From the NCBI GenBank assembly GCA_009809945.1, contig WTPW01000870.1, positions 162,167 to 226,166 on the forward strand: a DNA stretch of 64,000 nucleotides, in the 5' to 3' direction. Of the stretch, positions 1 through 11,689 are shown piece by piece (within the stretch, counting starts at the first letter, position 1; every line of letters begins with the position of its first letter). A model generated the notes under the pieces. The model had not been told where the DNA came from, ran no database searches, and saw only the letters and a program-made list of their open reading frames with translations. A program made the position numbers and the translations under genes. Origin of the DNA: Gigaspora margarita. Lineage: Eukaryota; Glomeromycota; Glomeromycetes; Diversisporales; Gigasporaceae.

Positions 1-620
1 TTTTTTTTTATATTCTTTTCACTAATGTACTCTTTCTTTTGTTGGTTGTACTTCGGGAAACGTGAAATGGCATTGTAAATAAGGGTCGCTAGAAATAGAG
101 ATTCGAAAAATGTATAGCTCTATTTGTTTGTTCTTTTGTCTTTTAGTATTATTCATTTTTCTACTAATTTTTTTATAGATACATATTTCGCAAGATATTG
201 AAATAGTACCAGGAATAAAGATTCAAGAACCGCGGACTATTGCAAAAAACTATATAGCTCTCTTTCTTGTTTGTTCTTGTATATTATTATAGATAATATG
301 TAATAATTATAGAATTATATAGTAATTATGTAATGTAAAAATATATTAAGTTTTTTAATAAATTAAAAATTTTTTAAAATTGAATTTTATTAATAAATTA
401 TATAATTTTTATTATCAAAATATTATATTGATTATATTTCGATTATTAACTATCATGGATATGTATCGATTATAATCACTATTAATATATTGGTTATATA
501 TCGATTAATATCTATATCAGATATATATTGATTACTATCACTATCGATAATAATCAGCAGGGGTGTTGATTATCGATATATATCTTATCAGTTAGTAATC
601 GATATATATCTATATATAAA
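1..620. other. AT-rich non-coding stretch
   Basis: No supportable ORF. The second half (about 430-620) is a cryptic simple repeat of TATATCGATT-like words. It includes the GC-richer word CAGCAGGGGTGTTG near 553, whose reverse complement occurs near 16880 and could be a transposon terminus. Nothing else is recognisable. Confidence 0.5.
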
Positions 621-1580
621 ATTTGCTGATGAAGTACCTAAATGTGATTTGCTACAGCCAAGATTTTTCTTCAATTTTCATCTTCTAATGCATAGAAAAA
701 CCCAAATTATCACTGATAGCTCTTGCTAGCTTTGCCAAGATTGACCCTTTCTTTAATCTTCTTTACTTAGCCTCTAGGATAAAGTGCTAATAGATCTATA
801 CCCTCAAGAACAACAGGAATTTATAGAAATAAAAAGCATAAAAAAAAAGGGTAATACTATAAAACCTAAACGAATACCAAAAACAATATCAAAATATAAA
901 AGAGAAAAGATAAAGAAAACAAAGAAATAGAACAAACATTGACAAAAGTATAAAACTATATAAAAAATATATAATTCTTTTCAATTTAGCTCTATTCTAA
1001 ATTTAATCCATATTATATATATACTAATATATCTTTGGGGTAGAGTTAACTCTGCAGGAATTTTCTAGAATTTTCTCTAAATAGTCAATGCCAATTCTTG
1101 TCCTACATGTAGACAACATGATTTTTCATGACTTCTGTTTCCAATTAGAAATTGGTAAACAGTGCAGATCTTTTGGAGGAGGTAAGCTGGATTTTCCACT
1201 TTTTCTATGCAAAAAAATTCTCTAAAAAAAAATAGTAAAGTGAGAATCTGATAGTGAATGTTCGGTTCAAGTCCTTTAGATTTTTGAAGGAGTGACCAAA
1301 ATACTGTTCTCTATTAAGCCACTGCAAAAAACTTTATCAATGAAGAAAATTCTTCACCAAAATTCCATGTTTACTAAAGTGCCACCTGCATTTTTCACGT
1401 TCTTCTACTATTGCTTTTGACTTGTATGCCAAATATATAAAGGAGTCTTTGGTAGAATAGTTGACCTTTATAAAAACCATTTTTTTGCAGTACTTCTTCA
1501 TCTAGCTCCAGTATTTTGATATTTTGTTTGTATGAAAATCTGGTACAAGTGATCGTTAGGGTTTTTTTATAAAAATTATA
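620..1580 (+). repeat. Uncharacterised ~1-kb dispersed repeat R1, copy A
   Basis: The segment aligns by eye along most of its length with the reverse complement of 39750-40860 and with parts of 4300-5335 and 45260-45725. Shared landmarks in order are TAGCCTCTAGGA near 770, a purine-rich block at 830-950, GGAGGAGGTAAGCTGG near 1178, GCTTTTGACTTGTATGCC near 1413 and CAAGTGATCGT near 1545. All copies are diverged and none has a convincing long ORF. It could be an old retroelement or a decayed gene family with repeated 3' ends. Confidence 0.6.
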
Positions 1581-1851
1581 CCTTTTTAAGAAACTGAATA
1601 CAAAAAACTTTCTTCAATACTTACAATCTAACACTATATAGATATTATTGTCTTAAATCACTAATAAATTACTATAGTTATTCTAATATTATATAATCTG
1701 ATTAGTGTGCTAACAGATATTACATAATATCAGTAGGGTGGATGTAAGCCAAAATCTATATAATATATATAATATAATATATTGCTAATAGATTAAAATG
1801 TTGAGTATTAATTAAATTTATATAAATTTAATTATATACTATAATAGTGTA

Positions 1852-2032
1852 TTTTTGAGTGCTGAACAAGTTTACTTAGGGGTCAAAGTTAATAATTCAT
1901 TAGTAAAATTTTGCATGATGCTGAATTTTCTATATTTTTATTAATAAAAAATATAGAAAATTCTGTATCAATCAAAATTTTACTAATGAATTATAACTTG
2001 AAGCTCTAAGTAAACTTGTTCAGCACTAAAAC
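1852..2032. mobile_element. Foldback MITE, family M1, copy 1
   Basis: Nearly the whole ~175 bp is one inverted repeat. AGTGCTGAACAAGTTTACTT on the left matches the reverse complement of the right end, and the arms meet near a TTTTTATTAATAAAAA centre. There is no coding capacity. Further copies or halves lie at 2181, 3771, 4146 and 5336. Confidence 0.8.
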
Positions 2033-2180
2033 TCCATTCTGATAGTATATAATTATTTATTTTTTTCAATTTTAAAATAAAGATGAATAAAATTGGTAAA
2101 TTTTTATCAAAATATAATATTGATTACCTTTATTTGAAAATTTAAAAAAAATCAAAAAAATATACTGATTTAGTGTATCT

Positions 2181-2353
2181 TTTGGTGCTGACATGATTAC
2201 ATAGAGCTCAAAGTTATGATTAATTAGTACAATTTTGCATTATGTGGAATTTTCTATATTTTTATTAATAATAATATAGAAAATTCAGAATTTTGCAAAA
2301 TTGTACTAATGAATTATAACTTGAGCTCTAAATAAACATGTGCAGCACCAAAA
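2181..2353. mobile_element. Foldback MITE, family M1, copy 2
   Basis: Same architecture as the copy at 1852: termini TTTGGTGCTG and CAGCACCAAA, same interior words (TAGTACAATTTTGCA, ATAGAAAATTC) and a central ATTAATAA. It has diverged from copy 1 at many positions, so it is an older or different subfamily member. Confidence 0.8.
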
Positions 2354-2359
2354 TATATA

Positions 2360-3770
2360 CTATATTGATATATATTTGTTTGGTTTTAATAAATTTTAAG
2401 TAAAGATGAGCAGTATTACATTTTGATAAAAATTTACCATTTTTACTTATTATTATTTCAAATTAGGGTAGCTGTGCAGTGTGTGACATGGCACAGGACT
2501 AGCACGATCACTTAGCAAAGTTCAAAAAGCAAGTTTATATAAAATAATATTTGACAATAATTTGTTAACTTTTACCTCAACTTTTATCCGTATTGCTTAT
2601 TATAACAAAGACTTTGGCTCATTAGTACAAATAAAAATAAATTAATCAAAGATGAACCATTAGTTTGAGTGCTTCAAATATAATATGCTTTATTTATACT
2701 TGCTCAATCATGACTATTAATATGGGAGAAAAACAAACTTATTTTTTATCAATTACAGATTCAATATCAAACATGTTGGTATCTAAACTCTATATAGATG
2801 TTTTTGTCTAAACTGACCATTCATACTTTATAATAAATTACAAATTCATGAGACTAAATTAACATGTTAGCTGTTATGAAAAATAACTACTGTATATAAA
2901 TTTTATAGATACGTGGCATTTTACTAATATTCATTTTATCGATACTTCATGAAATAATTGTCTATGAAATGAATTTGTAAAATATTTAATTCACCATTAA
3001 CTCGCCAAAAATTGATCACTACTCTGACAAGCTTAAAAAAGACTTACTCATTATTTAGTAACATATAGCATTTAGTTAGAGTTGGTTTATTATCAAATGA
3101 GTGCTTTCAAAAATCATAAATGGATATCATAGTTAAGTCATCATATTGGTATGACATCTTAATTTTCACATACTAGTATAACACCTCAATTTTTCACATA
3201 TCGATTATCAATTCAAAGGTAACTTACAAATTTATGACACAATAATGAATTACTTTTATTTATACATTTATAACAATTCTCACTCTACTGTATACCTGAT
3301 TTAGTTACAATACATTTTTAATCAAAAATGTAATAATAATCTATGCCAAATTATTCAACAATTAAGTATTAACAAACTGGTCACAATTAGTTACAGATTT
3401 CTAGAATATCATAGTAACTACTATTATAGATTGTGAATGATCAAGAATGTCATAATGCGAAGGTAACCAATTAAAATATTTAAATAGACGAACTCAAATT
3501 TAAATAGTATAGATTTTAAATTTTATATAATTTTATAATCAGTAACATCATATTTGCATCATATTGAATAATCTAATTATAAAGTTACAATATATGTTTA
3601 ACTCCTTCCAAAAATGAATAAATAATAATCATTACTCCTACTAAAAAAAGATTCTGCAAAAATCAGCATAGGCCATATCCAAAAACATTATTCAAACCAT
3701 CTCTCACACATTTCATATGATTGTACTAGTATATTAAAAAATTAAATAATTATATATCATCAGAATATAA
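2360..3770. other. AT-rich non-coding stretch
   Basis: No supportable ORF, RNA or terminal-repeat structure. Only short TA-rich runs and scattered stop codons in all frames. Confidence 0.5.
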
Positions 3771-3945
3771 TTTTTAGTGCTAAACAAGTTTACTTAGAGC
3801 TCAAAGTTTAATTAATTAGTAAAATTTTGTATGATACAGAATTTTTTATATTTTTATTAATAAAAATATAGAAAATTCAGTATTATGCAAAATTTTACTA
3901 ATGAATTATAACATAGGGCCCTAATTAAATTTGTTTAGCTCTAAA
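3771..3945. mobile_element. Foldback MITE, family M1, copy 3
   Basis: Begins TTTTTAGTGCTAAACAAG and ends in its degenerate complement (TTGTTTAGCTCTAAA), with the same central ATTAATAAAAATATAG hairpin as the other M1 copies. Confidence 0.75.
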
Positions 3946-4145
3946 TTCTACTTGATTTTGGTATATAATTATTTAACTTTTTTAATTTTTGAAATAAAGA
4001 TAAGTAAAATTAGTAAATTTTCATCAAAAATGCATTTTTGCTTATCTTTATTTAAAAAATTAAGAAAATTAAAAGAAAATATATCGAAATAATATATTTT
4101 TTAAAAATTAAGAAAATTAAAAAAAAAATATACTGAAATAATGTA

Positions 4146-4236
4146 TTTTTTAGTGTTGAACAAGTTTACTTAGAGCGCAAATTTATTATTTATTAGTAAA
4201 ATTTTGCATAATGCAGATTTTCTATATTTTTATTAA
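4146..4236. mobile_element. Half copy of foldback MITE M1 (left arm only)
   Basis: Left arm from TTTTTAGTGTTGAACAAG to the central TATTTTTATTAA, where the match stops. The right arm is absent and a T-run joins directly to repeat R1 copy B. Confidence 0.65.
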
Positions 4237-4299
4237 TTTTTTTTTTCACTTAGGTGGTTTTGCTAGTATTTTATTAAGATTCTAAGCATATTGCTATAT

Positions 4300-5335
4300 T
4301 AATATACTTGTTTACTCCTAATTTGCAAATCTGATATCACCCAGCTGCCTTAACGGTGTCCAAGTGCAACCTGCTGCACTAATTTGAAGACTAATCTAAA
4401 AACTAGAGGCTATGTTAAACTAGCCTAAGTGCTATACCAAAATGGCTTTTTCTTTCCTTCATATTCCTTTAACAAACAAGGAATTTAATAAGAACAAAAT
4501 AAGGAGAGAGGGTAAAGAAAAGAAAAAAACAAAAGCCAAGAAAATAAGAAAAAAAAAAAATTGAACAAAATAAAAAATAAAAGAGGAAAACAAAAAAGAA
4601 AAAAAACTACATAGTATAAACACAAAGGCTAATCTAACAAAAAGAACAAAACAAAACAAAAATAAAAAAGAATATACTATTATAACCTGTGTCAGGCCTA
4701 GTAAAAATTAAATAACAAATACAACTATTGTATATTTCTACTTTAAAGCTACACCTTAATTTATATCTTCTTCCGACCAAGCATTTAATCTCAGATATCC
4801 CTTAACTATCAACTGGAGCAATATTGTATAGAGTAGCACTGATACTGTATCCATAAACAAACACGTTATATGGTCGCATTCTACTAGGTCTGTCTGAATT
4901 TGAAAAGATAAACAATGCTAATCTTTTGAAGGGGGTAAACCAAATCTCTACTTTTTATCAAAAATTTTGAAAAATCAGGAGGAAAGCGAGACAAGTGAAA
5001 GAGAAGAATTAATTGTAAAAAATTTAAAGGAGTATGTGGTCAGAAAACTCATTTCTTTGTTTTTCCCTATTATATTGTTGCAGGTTACTTCATCGACGGA
5101 GTAGAAGTGATGACTCTACCAAAATTTTCTGTTCAAGAGCACCACCTCCTGCCAGTTATCTTGTACCAAAATGCTTTTGGCTTGTATGCTGAATATATCA
5201 AAGGAGTCCCTCAAGCAAGATAAGTTAACCTTTGTAAAAACCATAGGTCCTGCATACTTAATATTACTCTAACAAAAAACTTTTTGTTTTCTTCCATCAG
5301 AAAATTTAGTCCAAGTGATCGTCAAAAAAAGTTGT
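4300..5335 (+). repeat. Uncharacterised dispersed repeat R1, copy B
   Basis: Shares the order of landmarks with copy C (39750-40860, opposite strand): ATCACC-AGCTGCC near 4337, CTAGAGGC near 4404, a purine-rich A/G block at 4490-4660, GAAGGGGGTAAACC near 4926, ACTTCATCGACGGAG near 5089, TACCAAAATTTTCTGTTCAAG near 5119 (20 of these bases are shared with C) and AAGTGATCGTC near 5313. The A/G block gives a spurious minus-strand Phe-rich ORF. Function unknown. Confidence 0.6.
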
Positions 5336-5440
5336 TATATTTTTATTAATAAAAATATAAATCATTCTGTATTATGCAAAATTTTATTAATGAAATATGA
5401 CTTTGGGCACTAAATAAACTTTTTCAGCATGCAAAAATAC
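5336..5440. mobile_element. Half copy of foldback MITE M1 (right arm only)
   Basis: Starts at the central TATATTTTTATTAATAAAAA and runs through TATGCAAAATTTTATTAATG to TTTTTCAGCATGCAAAAA, matching the right arm of the M1 copies. It directly follows repeat R1 copy B. A further short arm fragment lies at about 5467-5520. Confidence 0.6.
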
Positions 5441-5892
5441 ATTATTTTAGTATATAATTATATTTTAAATAAGTTATTTAGAGCCCAAAATTATAATCTA
5501 TTAGTAAAATTTTGATAAATTATTTTTTTAAAATGAACCAATCAGAATTGTCTTATGTGGGGAGTGAGGGGTACTCCCTTGATAAAAAAATATTATATAA
5601 TATCTGTCAGTGCCCTAAACAAGATAATAATTGTTATTACTAAAGCAAAAAATAATCTTATAAAATACAAATTCTATTCTATTTATATAGTTACTTAATT
5701 AATAAAACTAACAAACTTTTCTTATTCATATCATATAGTAAATATTTACTTGCCTTATTATTATCTGAGTTTAAATTAATTAAAGCTAGATCACCACTTT
5801 TTTTGATGAAAAACAATCTAAATTGATATAATTAAAATAAAAAATCATTAGATTGGTTTATTAATTCTTATTAAAACTAAAATGTTTATATA

Positions 5893-6142
5893 GGGGTGAG
5901 TCAGTAGAAAAGGGACAAATCATTTTTAGTAAATTTTTTTTAATTTTTAAATTTAAATATCTTAACAACTATTTAATTAAATTTGCTAAAATTTTTTTTT
6001 ATTTTAATCTTGAAATTATATCGGATTAAAATAAAAAAAAATTATTAAATTTATTAAGATAGTTATTAAGATATTTAAGTTTAAAGTCAAGAAAACTTTT
6101 ACTTAGAAAAAATTTGTCCCTTTTCTACTGACTCACCCCCAT
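5893..6142. mobile_element. Foldback MITE, family F1, copy 1
   Basis: Termini GGGGTGAGTCAGTAGAAAAG and the complementary CTTTTCTACTGACTCACCCC enclose a 250-bp foldback. At the dyad is an ATTTTAAT...ATTAAAAT hairpin shared with many elements in the window. A diverged copy lies at 24113-24369. It abuts the long palindrome at 6141. Confidence 0.8.
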
Positions 6143-7128
6143 ATGTTTCTTTGCTTTTTCAAAACATCCCACAATTTGATGATGATTTATAAAATATTCT
6201 GTTATGCTAACCTAAAAACCTTTACTAATCAAACTTGTAGCACATATCTTCAACTTGTAGAATCTCAATTTTTATGGAAAAATATTAGAAACTCATAAAG
6301 ATATTGATGTTTTTGTAAATTTAGATGCATAATGTTTTCACAAAATTTTACTTGATACTTGACTTTGATTGCTTCCAAAAGGATTTTCTTTAAATGAAAG
6401 ATCAAAAATGTTATTAAGTAAGTAGATTTTTTGGTATTCAAAAGTCTACTATAAAAATTTCAACTCATATAGATCAATATTGATAGAGATATTTAGATTT
6501 TTCATTTTACTTCTAAATTCAAATTTCTCTGTGATATACATTTTTGAAAATAGAAAAAATCTTTCATCAAAGATATCTCGACAAATTCTTGACAAATTCA
6601 ATGAATTTTTTTTTATTTGAATTTTATATATTTGTAGAATTAAAATAAAAATTTTTTATCAAATTTGGTCAAGATCTCATAGAGATATCTTTGATGAAAA
6701 ATTTTTTTATTTCTAAAAACGTATATTATGTGCCAAATTGTTTACAAGAGAAACCCGAATCAAGTTGCAAAATGAAAAATTCAAATATCTTTGTCAATAT
6801 TGGTCTATTTGAGCTAAAATTTTATAGTAGACTTTTGAATATCTAAGAAATATGTTTACTTAGTAGTGTTTTTGAGGGTTCATTTAAATAAAATCCTTTC
6901 AGAAGCAGTCAAATTCAAGACAAAATTCTGCAAAATATTATGCATTTGAATTTATGAAAATATCAATATCTCTATAAGCTTCTAATATTTTTTCATAAAA
7001 ATTGAGATTCTACAAGTTGACGATATGTACTACAAGTTTGATTAATAAACATTTTTAGATTAGCATAACAGAATATTTTGTAAATCATCATTGAATTGTG
7101 GGTTATTTGAAAAAGCAAAAAAGCATAT
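6141..7128. repeat. 988-bp near-complete inverted repeat (long foldback element)
   Basis: Left arm 6141-6620 reads ATATGTTTCTTTGCTTTTTC then CCCACAATTTGATGATG and ATATTCTGTTATGCTAACC. The right arm 6650-7128 carries the complements in reverse order (GGTTAGCATAACAGAATATT-like at about 7057, CATCATTGAATTGTGGG at about 7086, GCTTTTTTGCTTTTTC-like on the complement). The dyad lies near 6635 at TAGAATTAAAATAAA. Arms are about 480 bp with scattered mismatches. Short ORFs inside are not convincing. Confidence 0.8.
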
Positions 7129-7249
7129 TACAAAAAAGAACATGGCAGACATTTGATTTGATTGGCTTGAAGATCCCTGAGTTATACAACATAAATAAAA
7201 TTTTTTACAGTAACACTTACTATAAAAAACCATATCATCAATTGGCAAC

Positions 7250-8414
7250 TTGTGGGTTTACATAATAAAAATTTTTTTAAAGCATGTTATAGTATACTTT
7301 AACTCTTTACGCGTTTTCAGTAAAAAAGATCAGTATAGATCATATACCTAAAAAATTTGCTTAGAGAGCTAAATTTTGGTAAGTAATTACAGTATTACAG
7401 ATAATGAATAAGTTAATTTAATGTTAATAGAAGTAAAAAATATTTATTTACCTAATTATTTAAGTTTAAAAGGTTACGATATAATAAATTTGGAACTTAC
7501 AGCTTCAGCTCTACAATATACCAGGTGATTCGAAAGTTAGATAAAAGGTATGTTTTGGCATTTTAATAATGCTAATCTATTTTATTATAACATTATTTTT
7601 CTAATAAATTTGGGGCCACGAGTATGAATTCTGGAAGGTTATGATATAAAAATTTAGAAATTACACATTTGGTTCTACAATATACCAAAGTAATTTGGTA
7701 ATTAGCAAGGTAATATATAAATATATAATTAAGGAATTTACTATACTTAACTGGGAGAAATTCCTGGTTTATCAGATTTTTTTTTATATCGATTTTTCTT
7801 ATGTGTGTACTAATTTAATTTTTTTTCGTATTTGCTACTTAGTGCTTTCCTCATTTAGTATTTTTGTTTTAAATTTTCACTTTCACTAGTGCTATGTGCC
7901 GTTGGAGTCATCGTATATTAGTGCTATCACTAAGATCGTTGTCGTAAGTTGGTGCTTCTATTCATATACTGGTGTGGTTGTATGTTGGTGCTTTCATTCG
8001 TATAATGATATTATCATATGATTGGCATTGTTGATATTGCCATTATTTTGGTCTATTGCTAATATTTATAGTTATTATTGTTTTTTTTTAATTTGCGTCA
8101 TTTTGCTTAATTTGTTCTTTACTAACTGCTACTTGTTCCATTTTAGTCATTATCATTTTGTCCCCTCTAAGTTGGTGCCCTTGTTATTACTAGTGGTGTT
8201 ATTGATTTTGGGTTGTTGTCCATTAGAGTTGTCGCTTTAGTGTAGTTGTTACCAGAGTTAATGTTCTACTGCCATCTGGTACCTTTGTGAATAGAATATG
8301 TTGAAGGCAGTGTGGTCTAATAGTCTTTCTATTTTTAGTAGGAGTTTCATTGCCTTGGTGGGTTAGATAAAGTTAGGGATCATTTGTTTTTTTTTTAGAT
8401 AGTTATATACTAGG
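7250..8414. other. Non-coding stretch with degenerate T/G-rich repeats
   Basis: No recognisable gene. From about 7890 to 8260 the sequence is a degenerate repeat built of words such as TTGGTGCTT, AGTGCTATC and GTTGTCGT, the strand complement of the composition seen in the minisatellite at 13755-14405. Small hydrophobic ORFs here are products of T-richness. Confidence 0.45.
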
Positions 8415-8422
8415 GTAAGATT

Positions 8423-8719
8423 AGGACCCCAGACATCTTTCATATAGGTCATAACAGGATTTTGGCCAATTTTGACCTAATTTGCTGAAAACGTCAAAAT
8501 CTATTTACTTAAATAACTTCTGATCCCGTAATCAGAATTGAATGAACTTTTTTTTGTTAGATGCGCCTCACTGAGAGCGTCATTTTTAAAAAAGTTTATT
8601 CAAATTGGACCACTGGATGCCAAGATAATTGCCAAAAACTGTTTTTTTGCTTCTCAAATTTCGGGGGTTTTTGCTGAAATGCGTAATGTATGATCTCTGT
8701 ACTATATGTCCGGGGTCCT
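8423..8719. mobile_element. MITE family H1, copy 1, with 8-bp target duplication
   Basis: The 297-bp element runs from AGGACCCCAGACATCT to its imperfect complement ending GTCCGGGGTCCT. GTAAGATT is present on both sides (8415-8422 and 8720-8727), a perfect 8-bp target duplication. The interior is non-coding and aligns with 29175-29470 and 31694-31985. Eight-bp duplications are known for hAT, P and some other superfamilies; the AGGACCC end does not let me choose. Confidence 0.9.
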
Positions 8720-8727
8720 GTAAGATT

Positions 8728-9175
8728 AGTGGAATTCTGTATTATTTCACCAGCAATCTGCCGCACGGCTTTTTTTTTTATAGTAAAAAAAATTTTTAAA
8801 TAATGTTAAAAATAGTGTTCAACATTGTTGAGTTATTATTAGTAATTTGATAGATAATTATAAACTGTTATTATTCATAAACGAATAACCCCCAATAGGT
8901 GAAATTTCATATTGGTCTAATCCCGTTGACAATAAGTCAATTCTAAACTACTAGGACCAATATTTTCTACTCGTGCTTTTGCACTACTTACATGCTGACA
9001 AATAATTACTCCCAAGCAAATATTCATATTGTCTATCTAGTATACCTGATACTTATATTTATTTAATGCATATTAACGATAGATAAAATTTATTTAATAT
9101 TTGGTTTATTTACATACTATAATATTATGATATAATTTTCACAGAATTATTATTTCTACTAGAATTATTAATTAA
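8728..9175. other. Non-coding stretch
   Basis: Nothing recognisable; AT-rich with no open frame and no terminal repeats. Confidence 0.45.
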
Positions 9176-9790
9176 TTAAATGAAAAAATTAAATTTAGAA
9201 AAAAAGAAAACCACAGAAAGAATAAAGTTTGATTTTTCTTGCTAAAGAACAGAGTAAACGCAAAAAATATAAATAAAAAAGTTTTGATATATGGGTCAGA
9301 CAGGCAGCCATACAGGCAGTCATGTGGTCTCAAACTCGGATAGAATTTTATAACTCCTACTCCGTGATGATAACAATAACCAAGACTATTCATACTATAG
9401 CATATCCCATATTAGTCAACTTTTGATAATAAAAGAATGCCTTGTGTTTATCCTTTTCAACTCCAATTCCATCACGATAACAATTACCAACATTATAAGT
9501 TCCACTATCACAGCAGATTTTTGAAAATAAAGAATGCCTTATGTTCATCCTTTTCAACTCCAATTCCATTTCGTATTCTGTTGACGTGATCCAAATCAGC
9601 AGATGTTTGATAATAAAAGAATGCCTTATGTTCATCCTTTTCTCCAATTCTATTACCATAACAATTTCCAACATTATATGTTCCTATAGCATCCCCTATT
9701 TTGGCAGATTTTTTTAGTAATCAAATGTCTTGTGTACATTCTTTTCAACCCCGATGCCATTTTGATAAGATAAATGTAAAGTGTTTGAAT
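9176..9790 (-). pseudogene. Decayed Sel1-repeat gene
   Basis: On the minus strand, Sel1-type repeat units are recognisable but scattered over frames: NGIGVEKNVHK near 9760, GTYNVGNCYGNRIG near 9680, NGIGVEKDEHKAFF near 9560, YNVGNCYRDGIGVEKDKHKA near 9470, then LGYCYHHGVGV near 9370. Stops and at least three frameshifts separate them, and no start or kinase domain is joined. Sel1 repeats form alpha-helical scaffolds. The units are more diverged from each other than those of the intact gene at 58287, so this is a separate, older family member. Confidence 0.75.
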
Positions 9791-9799
9791 GTTTCAAAA

Positions 9800-10470
9800 A
9801 GGTAGCCTTTTTAATATAACTGTGATTTTGTTGGTTGCTAGATTGACATAAAACTATGAATCACTGCGAAAATTAGTTGATTATCAGAATTATCAGATAA
9901 TCTGGGCGGCAAAAAATTTTGACCAATAATTCTAGAAATTAATCTGGTTGAATGTAATTTTTTTTGATATTTACTAATATACTCACTATTTTTTTTATTA
10001 ATCTTATGTTTTATCTATGCATCATGTTTTTGTACTTGTTCTTGCACTTGCACTTATTCTTGAACTTGAGACCAAATAGTTTGTAAATATTAGGCAATCC
10101 AACAACAAAAGTAAATTTGGTAAATTCATATTTCACGATTTTTGTGTTGTTTAAGGGCGTTAATAAGAGGGTTAAAAATGATATAACAATTACTTAAATG
10201 TTATAATAATTACTCGACTATGATAATCATCATAGTCATCTTATGCATTTCTGCTAGTTTTCCCACATTTAGGTCACATTTTTTGGATACGACCAATCAA
10301 AAATGTTAAAGCGAACAGAAAAAGATTAGAATATTAATTATACTTATTTTATATTTAACTTTCTATATAAAATTTTGATGGGATAACATGTGCATAATTC
10401 GGAAACATGCGCATTAATGTGCGTTCATACGCATGATTGAGGAATCATGTGCATGCATGAAACCCATCTC
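9800..10470. other. Non-coding stretch
   Basis: No gene. 10385-10460 contains several repeats of CATGTGCAT / CATGCGCAT words. The word AATCACTGCGAAAA at 9860 also occurs at the LINE target site (51710). Confidence 0.4.
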
Positions 10471-10476
10471 TATGTT

Positions 10477-10801
10477 GACTACCCCAGTATCGCCATCAAA
10501 AATTTACCACCACGTGATTATTGACCAATAAAAGAACATAATTTGGTGTAATATAACACGATCAGGAACAAACTCTCAAAACATTTCGTTTGTCAAAAAA
10601 AGCTTATTTCTCAAAAGTTTGTATAAGAAACCACATTTTTGAACTAGAAAAAAGTTTCTCTTGAGCGAATTTACTATATATTAACCTAAACCCATACCCT
10701 AACTGAGCACTCACCCTAACCCTAACCTAACATAAATGAATTTAAAAGAATTTTGGTACTGATCATATGGGGTGAATTTTGATGGCGATACTGTGGTAGT
10801 C
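10477..10801. mobile_element. Mutator-like MITE with 9-bp target duplication
   Basis: The 325-bp element begins GACTACCCCAGTATCGCCAT and ends in the complement of GACTACCACAGTATCGCCAT. CTCTATGTT flanks it exactly on both sides (10468-10476 and 10802-10810). A 9-bp duplication is the classic Mutator/MULE signature. The interior is non-coding and includes telomere-like CCCTAACCCTAACCTAAC near 10713. A decayed MULE transposase lies at about 30 kb, but no link between the two is shown. Confidence 0.9.
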
Positions 10802-10810
10802 CTCTATGTT

Positions 10811-10920
10811 TGACACGTTAATGTGTTGTTTAACACACTACTACTGAGCCTAATACGTTGATGTGCTATCCCTTAACATGTATATATTCTAACACGTTAA
10901 CGTGTTATGAAGATTTTTAC
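10811..10920. repeat. Short degenerate repeats of AACACGTTAATGTGTT
   Basis: About four imperfect copies of an ACACGTTAA(C/T)GTGTT palindromic word in 110 bp, directly after the Mutator-like MITE. Function unknown. Confidence 0.5.
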
Positions 10921-11333
10921 AAACTGCCATATAAAAGAACAATATTAAAACCTAATATTAGACCCCGGGTCTAGTAATATGATGGAATGTTTGTACCCAT
11001 TTGAAGTGAAATTTTAAAAAAGCATATATAGATAGTTTTTATTGTCGATATATATAAAAAAATCTCTACTTTGGCGACCTGGCCAGGATATAAAAACCTG
11101 TACGGCCTTATTTATTAATCAAAATATTTGAAATAATTATATATCTATTATTATTTTCTTATTTGTGCCAATTTTATAATTCTTAAACTTGATTTTCTAA
11201 AAATTTATTAGCTATTTATAATATATCTATATAGAATATAATAGAAAACTTTTCTTTTTAATAAAACTATATAATTTTTTGCACTAGTATAAAAATATAT
11301 ATATTAATTAAGAAAATTGTGTGTGGAGACATG

Positions 11334-11528
11334 TCTCTATGGCGACCCTGCATATAATAGCCAATCATATTTAGGGTTAGGAAATTTTTATTTGTGTTTT
11401 TGTATTATAAAAGTTAGAAAGTTTGTAGAAAATTTTAATTGGCCAATAATAAGCAACATATTATCTAGTCACATGCTTAATTTTGATTGGCTATTCATAT
11501 AAAGGGTCTCTATGGAGACATGTCTCCA
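11334..11528. mobile_element. MITE with ~45-bp terminal inverted repeats
   Basis: TGGAGACATGTCTCTATGGC at the left matches the complement of the right end TCTCTATGGAGACATGTCTCCA. The similarity continues inward through the AGCCAATCA words on both sides. A lone related end occurs near 15153-15200 (ATAGTGACCCTATATGATTA). A short ORF over the element is incidental. No clear target duplication was found. Confidence 0.75.
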
Positions 11529-11689
11529 TAAAATAACACCCTATTAATTATATTAAATTATATTAAATATCTAAATTTATATAATGATCTACATCATGCA
11601 TATTGTTCACTTGTTTACATTTTTTTGACCAATTAAAACAAATATCTGCCATGCTCAAAAAAGCTATATTGAAATTGTTTACAAAACCT

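Noticed and set aside
4459..4659. 66-codon minus-strand ORF rich in Phe/Leu
   Set aside because: It covers a purine-rich block of repeat R1; composition alone explains it, and it is not conserved in the other R1 copies.
10680..10735. Telomere or subtelomere
   Set aside because: Only a few irregular CCCTAA words, wholly inside a MITE with its own target duplication.
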